Positions 47,366 through 57,877 of a stretch of DNA of 64,000 bases are shown here, piece after piece. Position 1 is the stretch's first letter, and each line of letters starts with the position of its first letter. This DNA comes from Megalonaias nervosa. Its lineage: Eukaryota; Mollusca; Bivalvia; Unionida; Unionidae. A model generated the notes under the pieces. That model worked only from the letters and a program-made list of their open reading frames with translations. It made no database searches and had not been told where the DNA came from. The position numbers were made by a program, and so were the translations under genes. The stretch spans positions 124,001 to 188,000 of the forward strand of contig JAECUM010000789.1 of the NCBI GenBank assembly GCA_016617855.1, written 5' to 3'.

Positions 47366-48099
47366 TTAAGTATTGTAAATTACATCCCAAACAGTCCTAA
47401 AAGTTCTATCACAAGTCCAAATGTGTCAAGTTCCAAATGAATTCCAGTGGTATAGCAAATAAATTCTGATACTGAATGTGCTAATGTGCTGATGGCCTGG
47501 AATGTGATGATTTTCAGTTTTTGGTGTATCCCAATAATATAATCCATAATATTCTTTTCTGAATTCACTATAATTCTAAAATTAATGTTGTAGTCCAAGA
47601 ATATTATTAAGCACCTTGTAATTCCGATGAATAATAATTTGAATAAATAAATCAACCCAAGCATCAAGGCACAAAACAGTAATTTCATTTATCAATTTAT
47701 AATTTATAACCTGACTTTCACCAGAGGGTTCATAACACTGTCATCTTCTGTGCATTTCAAACCCAATGGGAGTTTCTTTACTAACACAGCACCAAATTTG
47801 CATGGGCAAGTCAATTGTAGTATGAAACTGGGTTTTTGCCCCACAGACCTACTTTGTGGCCTTTCAACCAATCCCTGTCTCTACCCACCATAACCATTTA
47901 GCCAATATGTCAGCATTGCCTGTGGTTCACTTTTAATTTTGACCATACATAGGCAAGCACCCAGGTGTTTCAGTCATGGTGGGCAGACTTCTGTCCAGAT
48001 GGAAATGCCCACAAAGAGGGCCAGTGGGGACAAACACCAGCCTTTCATACTACTCTGCAGGGGTTGTAGAAATGACAAAAAATCCTGTAGAGAGCAATA
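47366..48099 (-). other. Unassigned sequence left of the virus-like cluster
   Basis: No gene is recognised. The Polinton-like cluster probably ends in or near this stretch, because similarity to its last gene fades at about 48150. Confidence 0.35.
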
Positions 48100-48313
48100 T
48101 ACTTAGACAGGTAAGTCAAGGGTTGCATCAATATATGCATGCTGCATGGAGAGTGTTTTTTTAATTTGACTTTTTCTGTTTGTAAATCCATGCTGTTTCT
48201 TATTTGTGCTTGTAATTGTCTATAATTTTCCATTTCTGCCAGCACAGTCTCAAACTTAGCTGCACTGATTATTTTATCCTCAGTTGTGGCTGAGTATAAT
48301 TTACTGATTGTAT
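48100..48313 (-). pseudogene. Virus-like gene, 3' part (cut by the LTR element)
   Basis: On the minus strand the frame contains EDKIISAAKFETVLAEMENY and RQLQAQIRNSMDLQTEKVKL, a charged helical stretch. It is the continuation of the frame that ends at 54791 on the other side of the LTR retrotransposon; the two are joined in the same phase when the element and one 4-base duplication are left out. This tail resembles the C-terminus of a membrane-anchored protein found in Polinton-like gene arrays of invertebrates (recalled, low certainty). Confidence 0.6.
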
Positions 48314-49197
48314 TGTTACGACCATGTAGTTTAATTACTGGTGTGTTAAAATTTGAATTCTTTTTATTTCATTCTTGTATCATTATATTTTATTATGATG
48401 ATGATTATGTTCACAGGATCTGATATTTTTGAAAGAAACATCATGTTTATTTAGAACGTAGTATGACTCCCATAAGCACGATTTTTGCATGCCCTAGTTT
48501 GTCGATTTCAGTAAACACTACGTGAAAACGAAATTGGTTATTACCAAAGTCATTTCTTGACCCACGTGAAACTGTGAGTGTTAAATGATGAAATAACCAT
48601 GTGTTCTTCGTGCGTGTGCATGAAATGATGTTTCGGGTCGGTTTAAAAAACACTTAGGTACCTGTGAAATAGTCAGAGTCGTTTTTATACCTTGAGAAGA
48701 AGGTATTATTTTTCTTGTGCTGGAAAAGAGTTTATTTTTCTTTACATCTGTAGAGCTCAAGATGTGTCTTGTTATAGATGACAGCTATAGGAGTTCATCT
48801 ACTTTTTAAATAATAATTTATTTTTCCCTGGAGAACTACACAAGTGGTTTTAGGACAAAGACATTCAGTGAAATTCATTCTAAATTGGAATAGTACAGTA
48901 CAAACTGTGAAATTCTGGACAATTGTGTAAAGACTTCATCTGACGTCATCGTCCTCCATCTTGGAACATCATCAAGATTCGAACCTGGATTCAGTTAAAA
49001 TTATTTAGTTATAGGACTTGTATTTTTTCAGTTCAAAGATAAATGTTTGGATTTTCTTCACAAACTGCAAATCCTATTTCATATTTTCACCTTTTCACTG
49101 TGTTTTCTAGGGAAATAAATTATTTTTGTTAAAACGTACAAAGCTTGTTGTCTTCACTCTTTTCTTTTGTTACTTTTGAACGAGCCGATACGTAACA
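48314..49197 (+). repeat. 5' LTR of the Gmr1-like element
   Basis: Begins TGTTACGACCATGTAGTTTA and ends CGAGCCGATACGTAACA, with TG...CA ends. A polyadenylation signal AATAAA is at 49114-49119. The base sequence just after the LTR (AAAAGAAAATTG) does not look like a usual tRNA primer-binding site. Confidence 0.95.
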
Positions 49198-49302
49198 AAA
49201 AGAAAATTGTTTTTTGAAATAAAAATTCCCCTAGTTTTAATCCCAAGTTCTACTTCACATTTTACTTGAAATCTTAGTGAAAACAACAGGCTTTCTTTCA
49301 CA

Positions 49303-50620
49303 ATGTCGTTATCAAAAGTGGAGAGTTTTTGTTCTAACCCAACTCAGGAGCAGTTGGATACTCTGAAGAAGGATGAGTTGCTTGAACTTGCCAGAAAGTA
49401 CAATCTTTCTGAAGCAAAAGCTTCCCTGACAAAACAAGAAATTAAAAATATTTTGATTCAATGTTTGGTAGGGAAGAATATTTTTGACAAAAGTGTTCTG
49501 GCATCAGTCAGTAAGTCTATGACAGACACTGACATAATGTAATGAAACTAAAAATGAAATACAAGATGGAAGCAGAGTTGAGAAAGCTCGAGCTTCAGAA
49601 AGAGGAAAGAGAGAAAGATAAACAAAAGCAAATGGAATTACAAAAAGAACAAATGAGATTACAATTTGAAAAGGAGGAGAAAGATAAACAATTACAATTT
49701 GAAAAGGAGGAGAAAGACAGACAGGAAAGAGAGAAAGATAAACAATTACAATTTGAAGAGAGGGAGAAAGATAAGCAAAGGGAGTTACAAAAGAACAAAT
49801 GCAATTAGAAGAAAGAGAGAGATAGACAGGTGCAAACACAAATTAAAATGAAAGAATTAGAGCTGGCAAGTGAAAAGCACGATTCCACTTCTCGTACAAA
49901 TTCAAAGTTTGACATCGTAAGAAATATCAAGTTAGTACCCCCTTTTAGTGAAAAGGAAGTAGACAAATATTTTATTCATTTTGAAAAAGTTGCTGAAAAT
50001 TCGAAATGGCCAAGGGAGTATTGGACTCAATTACTGCAAAGTGTACTTTATGGCAAGGCCTGAGATATATATACATTTCTTTCAGTACGGCAAAGTTCTG
50101 AATATGATTTGGTTAAGGAATGCATCTTGAAGGGTTATGCTTTAGTCCCTGAGGTTTATTGGCAAAAGTTCAGAAACTATAGGAAAGAAGCTAGACAAAC
50201 TTATGTTGAATTTGCTAGTGAAAAAGAAACCAGTTATTCAAGAGATGGTGCTTAGCCAAGAAAATCGAACATGATTATGAAAGTCTTGAACAACTAGTAT
50301 TACTTGAAGAGTTCAAGAACTGTGTTTCTAATGACATTAAGAATCATCTTAAAGAGCATAAAATTGAAACCTTCGAAAATGCTGCTATTGCTGCTGATGA
50401 GTATTCCTTAACTCATAAAGTTCCTGTGGTAAACAAATCTTTCAATCAGCAGTCTACTAGTAGAAGTGTATTTCAACCCAATACTACTCCTTCTAACGCT
50501 CAATCTGGCACAACTTTTAAAAATCAAGCTTCTAATAAACTTGATTCAAATCCTTGTCTATTCTTACATGTACCTATTGCAAGAAAAAAGGACATGTCAT
50601 TTCTGATTGCTTCAAACTGA
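49303..50620 (+). pseudogene. Gag of the Gmr1-like element, frameshifted
   Basis: The N-terminus (49303-49542) starts MSLSKVESFCSNPTQEQLDT and has a small helical domain typical of gypsy Gag in animals. A frameshift at about 49540 leads to a highly charged coiled coil of E-K-D-K-Q-L-Q repeats (49542-49850). The capsid-like part (49830-50300) has FDIVRNIKLVPPFSEKEV, interrupted by stops near 50061 and 50254. A zinc knuckle CTYCKKKGHVISDC (CCHC) begins the next frame at about 50563. At least three lesions separate the pieces. Confidence 0.85.
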
Positions 50621-51471
50621 AATATAGGCATCAGAATCAAGATAGACCTATCCCAAATGTTCTTATTTCTAAGAGGTCAAGGTCACGGTCATGTATTGAA
50701 AACAATACATTTGTTGGGTCTAATAAACCCCAGTCTGATTGTATTATGGAGAATTATGAACCATTCATGTCGAAAGGTTCTATATCACTCTTGGGTGATT
50801 TGGCCAATCCTATCCCTATTAAAATTTTAAGGGATACAGGAGCCTCTCAGAGTCTTTTAGTGTCGGGTATTTTGCCTTTTTCTGAGAATGAGAGTGTTCT
50901 CATTCAGGGAGTAGAGTGTGGCTTTGTTAATGTTCCTCTCCATTCTGTAAATTTGTCATCAGACTTAGTTTCAGGACCTGTGACAGTAGGTATAGTGTCT
51001 ACTTTACCCATTGAGGGCATTCATTTGTTGCTAGGCAATGATCAAGCTGGAGACAAGGTTGTGTTTAATCCACTTGTAACTGACAAGCCTTCTTTGGATC
51101 AGAAACTTGATCCTATTGAAAAAGAAATCCCTGATTTATACCCAGCTTGTGCAGTTACTAGAGCTATGGCAAAGAAAGCTCTTGAGAATGATTTTGATAT
51201 GGGAGGTATTCCTTTAGCTGACACATGTATTGGTCAGGCTTTTGATGAGGTCACTTTCACTTCTAATTTGGATCAATCAAAAGGTATTGATCACAGTGAT
51301 CCTCTTTTAAATACTCATTCTCTTTTATTTAATCAGGGTGATAAACGACAGTCACTTGTCATCGAACAGGAAAAAGATCCTGACATCTCCTGTTTCTTCA
51401 GAGGGCCATTAGTGAAACTGAAGCTACTGAAGTACCCGTCTGTTACTTCATTAAAAATGGAATTCTTATGA
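50554..51471 (+). CDS. Zinc knuckle and aspartic protease of the Gmr1-like element
   Basis: A 305-codon open frame. Its start carries the Gag zinc knuckle (C-x2-C-x4-H-x4-C at residues 4-17). Around residue 93 lies LRDTGASQSLLV, the D-T-G-A active site of a retroviral-type aspartic protease, and around residue 160 IHLLLGNDQAG, the C-terminal protease strand. The frame then runs into the linker before integrase and ends overlapping the next ATG by 4 bases. The protease would cleave the Gag-Pol polyprotein. Confidence 0.85.
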   Translation: MSILTCTYCKKKGHVISDCFKLKYRHQNQDRPIPNVLISKRSRSRSCIENNTFVGSNKPQSDCIMENYEPFMSKGSISLLGDLANPIPIKILRDTGASQSLLVSGILPFSENESVLIQGVECGFVNVPLHSVNLSSDLVSGPVTVGIVSTLPIEGIHLLLGNDQAGDKVVFNPLVTDKPSLDQKLDPIEKEIPDLYPACAVTRAMAKKALENDFDMGGIPLADTCIGQAFDEVTFTSNLDQSKGIDHSDPLLNTHSLLFNQGDKRQSLVIEQEKDPDISCFFRGPLVKLKLLKYPSVTSLKMEFL

Positions 51472-52211
51472 GAAAATGGAGACCTCCCAAGGTACCTGCT
51501 ACTGATGAATGGTCAGTGAACTATCAGATTGTGGTTCCAAAATCTTACAGACAGGAAATACTTAGTTTGGGACATGAAACTCCTCTGGCTGGTCATTTAG
51601 GGATAAATAAAACTTATCACAAGATCTTGACTCACTTTTATTGGCCAAAAATCAAAAGTGATGTTTGTAAGTTCTGTAGATCTTGTCATATTTGTCAAAT
51701 GGTAGGAAAACCCAATCAGAAGATACTTAAGGCTCATCTACAACCTATTCCTGCATTTGACGAACCATTCAGTAGAATTATGGTAGATTGTGTTGGTCCC
51801 TTACTAAAGACCAAGTCAGGCAACCAATATTTGTTGACCATTATGTGTGCATCAACAAGATTCCCCGAGGCAATTCCTTTCAGGAATATTAAAACCAAAA
51901 ACATAGTAAAAGCTTTGATAAAGTTTTCTACTCAATTTGGCCTTCCCAATTCTGTCCGATCAGGTCAAAGGTCAAATTTCATGTCTGGAATTTTCCAGCT
52001 TGTTATGCTTGAATTTGGAGCTCAGCAATTCAAGTCAAAAGTGAAACTATGGTTTCACAAAACTTTACTGGAGAGAATTTTTGAGTCCTGTAATAGAGTT
52101 CATTCTCTCTTGCTCCTTCTTCAAAATTTTCTTCAATTTAGATTTTACGGCCCATTCAAAGTAAAGAAGAAAATGAATGAGTTAAATTATAATATTAGTA
52201 CTCTAGTCTAA
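51468..52211 (+). pseudogene. Integrase, upstream of RT, with damaged active site
   Basis: A 247-codon frame. It has the H-H-C-C zinc domain (HETPLAGHLGINKTYH, then CRSCHICQ) at residues 34-76 and the first catalytic aspartate in IMVDCVGPL. The second catalytic box reads VRSGQRSNFMS where D-Q-G is expected, so that aspartate is changed to glycine. The block with the catalytic glutamate is largely deleted. Near the end, FYGPFKVKKKMNELNYNIST is the GPY/F module, which normally closes the integrase. It is followed directly by the RT frame, confirming that integrase lies before RT. Confidence 0.9.
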
Positions 52212-52300
52212 ATAAATTAATGGAGTACTAGTATATTGAAAGAGATAGCCAGGTAAATTATGCAATTAATTTAGTTGTACCTGTCCCACCAACTGAGGAT

Positions 52301-53770
52301 TTGAGTGAAGGAATTCAGTTGGATTCTTCTGATCTTGGAACAACAAATCTTCGAAATTCGGAAATTATGGAAAATCTAGACCAGAAACTTTCTCATTTAC
52401 AACAACAAGAAAAAGATGAACTTAAACAATTTTTGTATGAATATGAGCACTTGTTTCCAGACGTACCTACAAGGACAAACAAAATTTTTCAGGACATTGA
52501 AATAGTAGATTCAAAACCCATGAAACAACACCCATACAGGATGAACCCTCTCAAACAGGAATACTTGAAAAAGGAGATTCAGTATTTACTGGAGAATGAT
52601 TTTATAGGGCCCAGTAAGAGTGATTGGAGTTCACCGTGTATACTTGTTCCAAAACCGGATAAAACTTTCCAAATGTGTACTGATTATAGGAAGGTGAACA
52701 GTGTGACAAAAACAGATTCATTTCCATTACCAAGAATCGATGACTGTATCAACAAAATTGGAAATGCCAAGTACGTCACTAAATTCGACCTTCTGAAAGG
52801 ATTTTGGCAAATTCCACTAATGGAAAGGGCAAAAGAAATTTCAGCATTTGTGACTCCAGATGGACTCTGCCAATATAAAGTAATGCCATTTGGGATGAAG
52901 GGTTCTCCAAGTACTTTTCAATGCCTTATGAATATGATTACCTCTGGTCTAGACGATTGTGATGCTTATATTGATGATGTCATCATCTACAACAACACCT
53001 GGAAAGAACATCTAGCCACGATTTGGAAATTCTTTGACAGACTCACTAATGCAAATTTGACTATTAATTTATCTAAAAGTGAGTTTTGCCATGCTTGTGT
53101 TACTTTTCTAGGACATGTTGTGGGACATGGTCAAGTTAAACCTTTAGATGCTAAGGTCAAGGCTATCTCTGAATTTCCTGTGCCTGTCAGTAAAAAGCAG
53201 CTGATGCGATTTTTGAGTATGGCTGGATACTATCGCAAATTTTGTTCTAACTTCTCCAATATTGCTGAACCTCTGACAAATTCGTTAAGTAAGAGAAACA
53301 AGTTTCTTTGGACTGAAAATTATCAAGAGGCTTTTAATAGGTTAAAGGCCATACTTAAAAGTGTACCAGTTCTAACAGCTCCAAATTTCAATCAGTCTTT
53401 CAAACTATCTGTGGATGCAAGTGATGTTGGGGTTGGAGCAGTATTGATTCAAGATGATAGAAATGGTGTAGAACATCCAGTGTGCTATTTCTCAAAGAAA
53501 TTAAATAAGCACCAAAGAAACTACTCAACAATCAAGAAGGAATGCTTGGCTTAAATGCTGGCATTACAGCATTTTGAAGTTTACGTCAGCTCAGCTCCTT
53601 CTCAGGTTGTTGTGTGTAGGGATCACAACCCCCTTACTTTCATCAACAGGATAAAAAATAAAAATCAAAGACTATTAAGGTGGAGTCTATTTTTGCAAGA
53701 ATACAATCTTGACATCAGGCACATCAAAGGAAAAGACAATTTAATTGCAGATGCACTTTCCCATCTATAG
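52301..53770 (+). pseudogene. Reverse transcriptase and RNase H, one internal stop
   Basis: The first 417 codons hold a complete gypsy-type RT: the WSSPCILVPKPDKTFQMCTD block, FDLLKGFWQIPL (first catalytic D), MPFGMKGSPSTFQ and AYIDDVIIY (Y-I-D-D). The RNase H domain begins at LSVDASDVGVGAVLIQDD. A TAA at 53552-53554 interrupts it in frame just before MLALQHFEVYV; the last 71 codons hold CRDHNPLTF and end HIKGKDNLIADALSHL. Apart from this stop the frame is intact. No integrase follows; the PPT and LTR come next. Confidence 0.93.
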
Positions 53771-53898
53771 AAATATTATTTTCATATACACCTTTGTATA
53801 ATTTATAAGAGTTCTTCTTATGTAATTTTTTTTTACCTCATGTATAGTTTACATCTGGTAAAAAAGAAAGCTTTATTACATAAATCTCTTTTTTTCTT

Positions 53899-53910
53899 TA
53901 TTGGGGAAAG
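53899..53910 (+). promoter_or_regulatory. Polypurine tract of the Gmr1-like element
   Basis: GGGGAAAG immediately before the 3' LTR start is the expected plus-strand primer site. Confidence 0.6.
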
Positions 53911-54790
53911 TGTTACGACCATGTAGTTTAATTATTTGTGTTAAAATCTGAATTCATTTTATTTCATTTTTGTATCATTATATTTTATTTTGATGATGAT
54001 TATGTTCACAGGATCTGATATTTTTGAAAGAAACATCATGTTTGTTTAGAACATAGTATGACTTGCATAAGCACGATTTTTGCATGCCATAGTTTGTCGA
54101 TTTGAGTAAACACTATGCAAAAACGATTGGTTATTGCCAAAGTCATTTCCTGACCCACGTGAAACTGCAATTGTTAGATGATGAAATAACCATGTGTTCT
54201 TTGTGTGTGTGCATGAAATGACGTTTTAGTTCAGTTTAAAAACACTTAGGTCCCTGTGAAATAGTCAGAGTTGTTCTTATACCTTGAGAAGAAGGTATTA
54301 TTTTTCTTGTGCTGGAAAGGAGTTTATTTTTCTTTACATCTGTAGAGCTCAAGATGTGTCTTGTTATAGATGACAGCTATAGGAGTTCATCTACTTTTTA
54401 AATAATAATTTATTTTTCCCTGGAGAACTACACAAGTGGTTTTAGGACAAAGACATTCAGTGAAATTCATTCTAAATTGGAATAGTACAGTACAAATTGT
54501 GGTTCAACGTGAAATTCTGGACAATTGTGTAAAGACTTCATCTGATGTCATCGTCCTCCATCTTGGAACATCATCAAGATTCGAACCTGGATTCAGTTAA
54601 AATTATTTAGTGATATTTTTTCAGTTCTAGGATAAATGTTTGGATTTTCTTCACAAACCGTAAGTCCTATTTCATATTTTCACCTTTTCACTGTGTTTTC
54701 TAGGGAAATAAATTATTTTTGTTAAAACTCACAAAGCTTGTTGTCTTCACTCTTTTCTTTTGTTACTTTTGAACGAGCCGATACGTAACA
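53911..54790 (+). repeat. 3' LTR of the Gmr1-like element
   Basis: Same ends as the 5' LTR (TGTTACGACC to GATACGTAACA). Compared by eye it differs by scattered substitutions and a few short indels, suggesting moderate age. Confidence 0.95.
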
Positions 54791-55397
54791 GTATTAAGAC
54801 TGCTCTGTGTGGCCACAAGTAATTCTGAATAGATGTGTACTCAAGAATGTAGTTGCACTGAAATTAATTTGCTCGCACCACAAGAGACACCAGTAACTAT
54901 CAATACAGCTCTGACAACAATGCTGACTGGTGCACCTACAATGGTTGGTGTTGTCATGATTCTAGACTTGAGGACCAACAGTTGCTGCTGCAATAAGATC
55001 GCAAACAGCACCTATGACAATATTCTTAATTCGGTCAACGTTGGTTTTAAATATTCATTTATGAACTTAACTGGGATGGATACATTGGTGAATGCCACTT
55101 CGCATTATAGAAACTATCCTGGAGCGGTACTGCATCTGGTCCTGCACTTAATGCTTAATCATTCTCACATGCATGCGTGAGGATTCCAAGCTGGCCTTGA
55201 GTTGGCTGTGGTACATCAGAAAGATTACAAATGGCAATTTCTACTTGACCCTGAACAAAATTATATAACAGTTCATAAGAGGGTTTGGTTACACCACTCT
55301 GATGCAGATATTCCTTGAGAAGTGGAGCAAAATTGTTATTGATGTTAATATCTGCTACCAGCTGGTCCAGCCTGTCATCACCGTGGTCAGATTCCAT
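54791..55397 (-). pseudogene. Virus-like hydrophobic protein, 5' part
   Basis: The minus-strand frame starting at 55397 (MESDHGDDRLDQLVADINI) runs 80 codons to a stop. After frameshifts the sequence continues with MTTPTIVGAPVSIVVRAVLI then VTGVSCGASKLIS, a glycine- and valine-rich membrane segment. It continues to IYSELLVATQSSLN at the LTR element border, and on to 48313-48100. Whether the MESDHGDD frame and the membrane segment belong to one gene is inference. The membrane anchor plus charged tail resembles proteins of Polinton-like arrays (recalled). Confidence 0.5.
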
Positions 55398-55429
55398 TAC
55401 TTATATACAATGACAGAGATCTAATCTTA

Positions 55430-56159
55430 AACACAAATGCCAAAGACAGTTAAGAACCCATCAGGATAAATGTTGGTTCCTTCAAACTGAATTTCATCTC
55501 TGGTGACTAAAGATGTTGTTAATGTAACTATGTAAGAGTAGTGAAACACAGTATGCAGCCTCTGAATTAGTGATATTATTGGTACAAAATCTAAATTAAT
55601 ATACCACCTATTATTTAACCACATTTCCATTCCACACCACATACCTTGAGTTCCAGTTATGACAAACAAGTATGACCCAGACTTGCACACCTTTAAGATG
55701 TGGATTTTAGGTTTATCAAAACCATTATCAGCAAAACAAATTAAAACAAGTCAACCATTTGCTAATTCTTGCTATGTCAATTGGCTTTTCTCCTTCTTTA
55801 ATTAGTATTCCTATAATTTGAAAGCACGAACTTACCACACATGGTGGCATAGGCATGTGAGTGATTTCTTCTTGCATGTATAGTCTTGATGAAATATTAT
55901 CTGTATCAACATAGTTTTATATAAATGCAACTGACATGTTGTTGTATCTTATTCCACCACTGTCAGCGAACTCAACCAGACTTTTTTTTACAACAAAGTC
56001 ACCTTCCAACTTGCCAATAATATCTTTTATGTCTAAATTTGATTTTTTCAGTTTGCCAGTGTGATCTTCAAAAATCACAAGGTCACCTGGATCAATGCAG
56101 ACAACCTTGTTGGTAAACTCAGACAAACCTGCTTTGTTGGCAGATCTGCTCCAATCCAC
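55430..56159 (-). pseudogene. Unidentified gene of the virus-like cluster, perhaps spliced
   Basis: The first frame (56159-55917) starts MDWSRSANKAGLSEFTNKVV and holds DLVIFEDHTGKLKKSNLDIK. It runs on past a stop to HMPMPPCV, followed by GTAAGT (about 55830). Further on, VCKSGSYLFVITGTQ precedes GTATGT, and an acceptor-like TCACTAATTCAG (about 55566-55577) precedes RLHTVFHYSYIVTLTTSLVT, ending GTNIYPDGFLTVFGICV. The split with splice-like borders could be real introns or chance. I do not recognise the product; the N-terminal phrase is reminiscent of repeat-rich accessory proteins of Polinton-like elements. Confidence 0.4.
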
Positions 56160-56228
56160 ATCAGAACCATGTTGTTGAGCTTAGTGACATCTGTAAATGT
56201 TAACAGACATTGTTGTATAATATCACAC

Positions 56229-56603
56229 TTACTTTAATGTGAAATCAGTAAGTGTTAGTAGGGTCGACAAATGCTCCAGTGTATGCAATAATTCAATGAC
56301 AAGATGACCACATATGGGATCATCCAACCATGTTTGTACTGGCATAGTTGAATGAAACAAAAGTTGTCCATACAAGTCAAAATAGAATTTATGCTGAGGT
56401 ATTACCATGTATGTGACCCAATGATTGCCGAGACCTGTTGATGAATCCACATTTATAATTCCAGTTTCGTGTGCACATGCCACCAATGATACAAGTTCAT
56501 CTCGCATAAAAACACCATGAAAATGCTTGATCAATTTTGCCATAGCGAGTAAATCAAGATTGGTCAATGGATGTTTGAGAAGCTTCACTTCTATTAACGA
56601 CAT
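56229..56603 (-). CDS. Adenain-like cysteine protease (Polinton type)
   Basis: About 124 codons from an internal ATG (MSLIEVKLLKHP), in a frame that stays open upstream to 56792 and beyond. It contains FHGVFMRDEL, then GIINVDSSTGLGNHWVTY, FYFDLYG and PICGHLVIELLHTL. These supply the expected His, Asp and Cys of the adenovirus-type (C5/C48-like) maturation protease in the right order. The spacing between Asp and Cys (22 residues) is short, so a deletion is likely. In Polintons and adintoviruses the enzyme processes virion proteins. No stop interrupts the part shown, but neighbours are broken, so activity is doubtful. Confidence 0.72.
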   Translation of the reverse strand: MSLIEVKLLKHPLTNLDLLAMAKLIKHFHGVFMRDELVSLVACAHETGIINVDSSTGLGNHWVTYMVIPQHKFYFDLYGQLLFHSTMPVQTWLDDPICGHLVIELLHTLEHLSTLLTLTDFTLK

Positions 56604-57063
56604 GATCTTCTGCAACCAGGTAATCGAAGACCTTTGCCCAAGGGTATTCAACGACTCATGTCTAGCAATCAAAGGCCTCTTCCAATTTTTTATACAGCCT
56701 CCAAATGCTTTTTTCAAAGCCATTCCTGATGCAGTTCCATCTGCCCATAATGCTATAGCTTTTGCAACCACTGGAGCCACTGATGCCAACAATGCTGGAA
56801 TGGCTGCAAGAAGAAGGAAATATTCTACTGGTATTTTGCATTTGAGCCATCTCTGACTTGGATAAATTTAATGTTACTTAAGTGTTTTCATGTTTGGCTG
56901 CAATAAGCTGAGCGAGCTGTGTTTGGGTCAGCCACATGGGGACATTACTGTTCAATTTTGCTGGAGAAAGTTTTAATGTGACCCCACAATTGCTTCTGAT
57001 TGCATGTTTGACTTTTCCAAGCTGACTTTGAGTACGGCCGACCTTTACTTCGTGATAGGACAT
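56600..57063 (-). pseudogene. Small basic/hydrophobic virion-like protein
   Basis: The frame at 57063-56878 starts MSYHEVKVGRTQSQLGKVKH and contains GVTLKLSPAKLNSNVP and MWLTQTQLAQLIAAK, a pattern of two short repeated L-S/T-x-x-Q-L units. After a frameshift a hydrophobic stretch YFLLLAAIPALLASVAPVVA follows with a basic tail (56840-56600), running into the protease frame. Such a protein directly before the protease is typical of Polinton-like arrays of aquatic invertebrates (recalled). It may be a membrane-active minor virion protein; that role is inference. Confidence 0.5.
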
Positions 57064-57117
57064 TATTATTCAAATACATAACAGATTTAATTATGAATCT
57101 GAGAAAATTTTACGAAT

Positions 57118-57864
57118 TTTCAACAGGTGCATTGATGACCCTTACTTGGCCACCAGCACATTCCAACAATGTTTTGTCATGAAGTATTACAGTATAATGT
57201 TTGTAAACAGCACCACCGGGGGCTACACATGCATGAAGATGTATGTCACCAAGGAACTCTCTGAACAACTCCAGATATTCCAGTGACAATTAATGAATCG
57301 GGTACAATGAATGGCATCTTTGCTGGCCAAGGTTCCGATGTTGTGATAGCCCAATCTACACCATGATGTTATCGAGTAGATATTTCTGTGCTTCAGGTCT
57401 GTGAATTTCATTGGATGTGGTGGAAAGCCACTGCATCCAATCAAAATTAAGTTGTTCAAATTTGAACACTGTTCCTACATGATCGAGGCAAGGGGAGCAT
57501 AAATAAGCAATTTTCCACTGCTGGTATGTGTTTGCACAAATACCTTGCGATCAAATAGACCTGTAATGGTTTCCCTCTGGTACATATTTATACTTTTGAT
57601 GTTAAACTTACAGAAAATTTTTGTCTGATGTACAATGCACCATGATATTGGTTAGTTGGCATTTCATACTATAAAGGAGGCAACTCATGAAATCCAATAG
57701 ATGTTGCTAGGACAAAGTACCAATACATCTGGTCAATCCGTATAGGTGTAGATAGGGTTATCATATGAGAACCTTGCTTAGCAAAGATGAATGTACGAAG
57801 GTCTTGTTGAGACATCTGCAGACCCATGTCAACGTTCTGATGCCAGTCCATGTATGACCACATA
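57118..57864 (-). pseudogene. Degraded protein of the virus-like cluster
   Basis: A likely exon starts after CATCTCTCTCCAG (acceptor-like, 57865-57877) with MWSYMDWHQNVDMGLQMSQQ and contains HMITLSTPIRIDQMYWYF. Further segments in other frames read FKFEQLNLIGCSGFPPHP, and AVYKHYTVILHDKTLLECAG near 57210-57140 with RVINAPVENS at the end. These look like one beta-rich protein broken by several frameshifts, possibly a capsid-type protein. I cannot confirm that without a search. Confidence 0.4.
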
Positions 57865-57877
57865 CTGGAGAGAGATG

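Larger units (their letters stand above)
48314..54790 (+). mobile_element. Gmr1-like LTR retrotransposon (gypsy RT, integrase before RT)
   Basis: A near-complete 6.5-kb element with LTRs at 48314-49197 and 53911-54790, flanked by the target duplication GTAT (48310-48313 and 54791-54794). The gene order is Gag, protease, integrase, reverse transcriptase, RNase H. Ordinary Ty3/gypsy elements have integrase last. The RT is gypsy-type by sequence, so this is the Gmr1 arrangement described in animals. Frameshifts in Gag, loss of an integrase catalytic aspartate, a deletion in integrase and a stop in RNase H make the copy inactive. The LTRs are still very similar, so the insertion is fairly recent. 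Confidence 0.93.

Noticed and set aside
49504..49839. Minus-strand frames rich in S, F, C and L
   Set aside because: They are the antisense of the Gag coiled-coil repeats.
54833..55180. Plus-strand frame of 115 codons right after the LTR element
   Set aside because: It is antisense to the virus-like hydrophobic gene, which continues in phase across the element. The plus frame has no recognisable motif.
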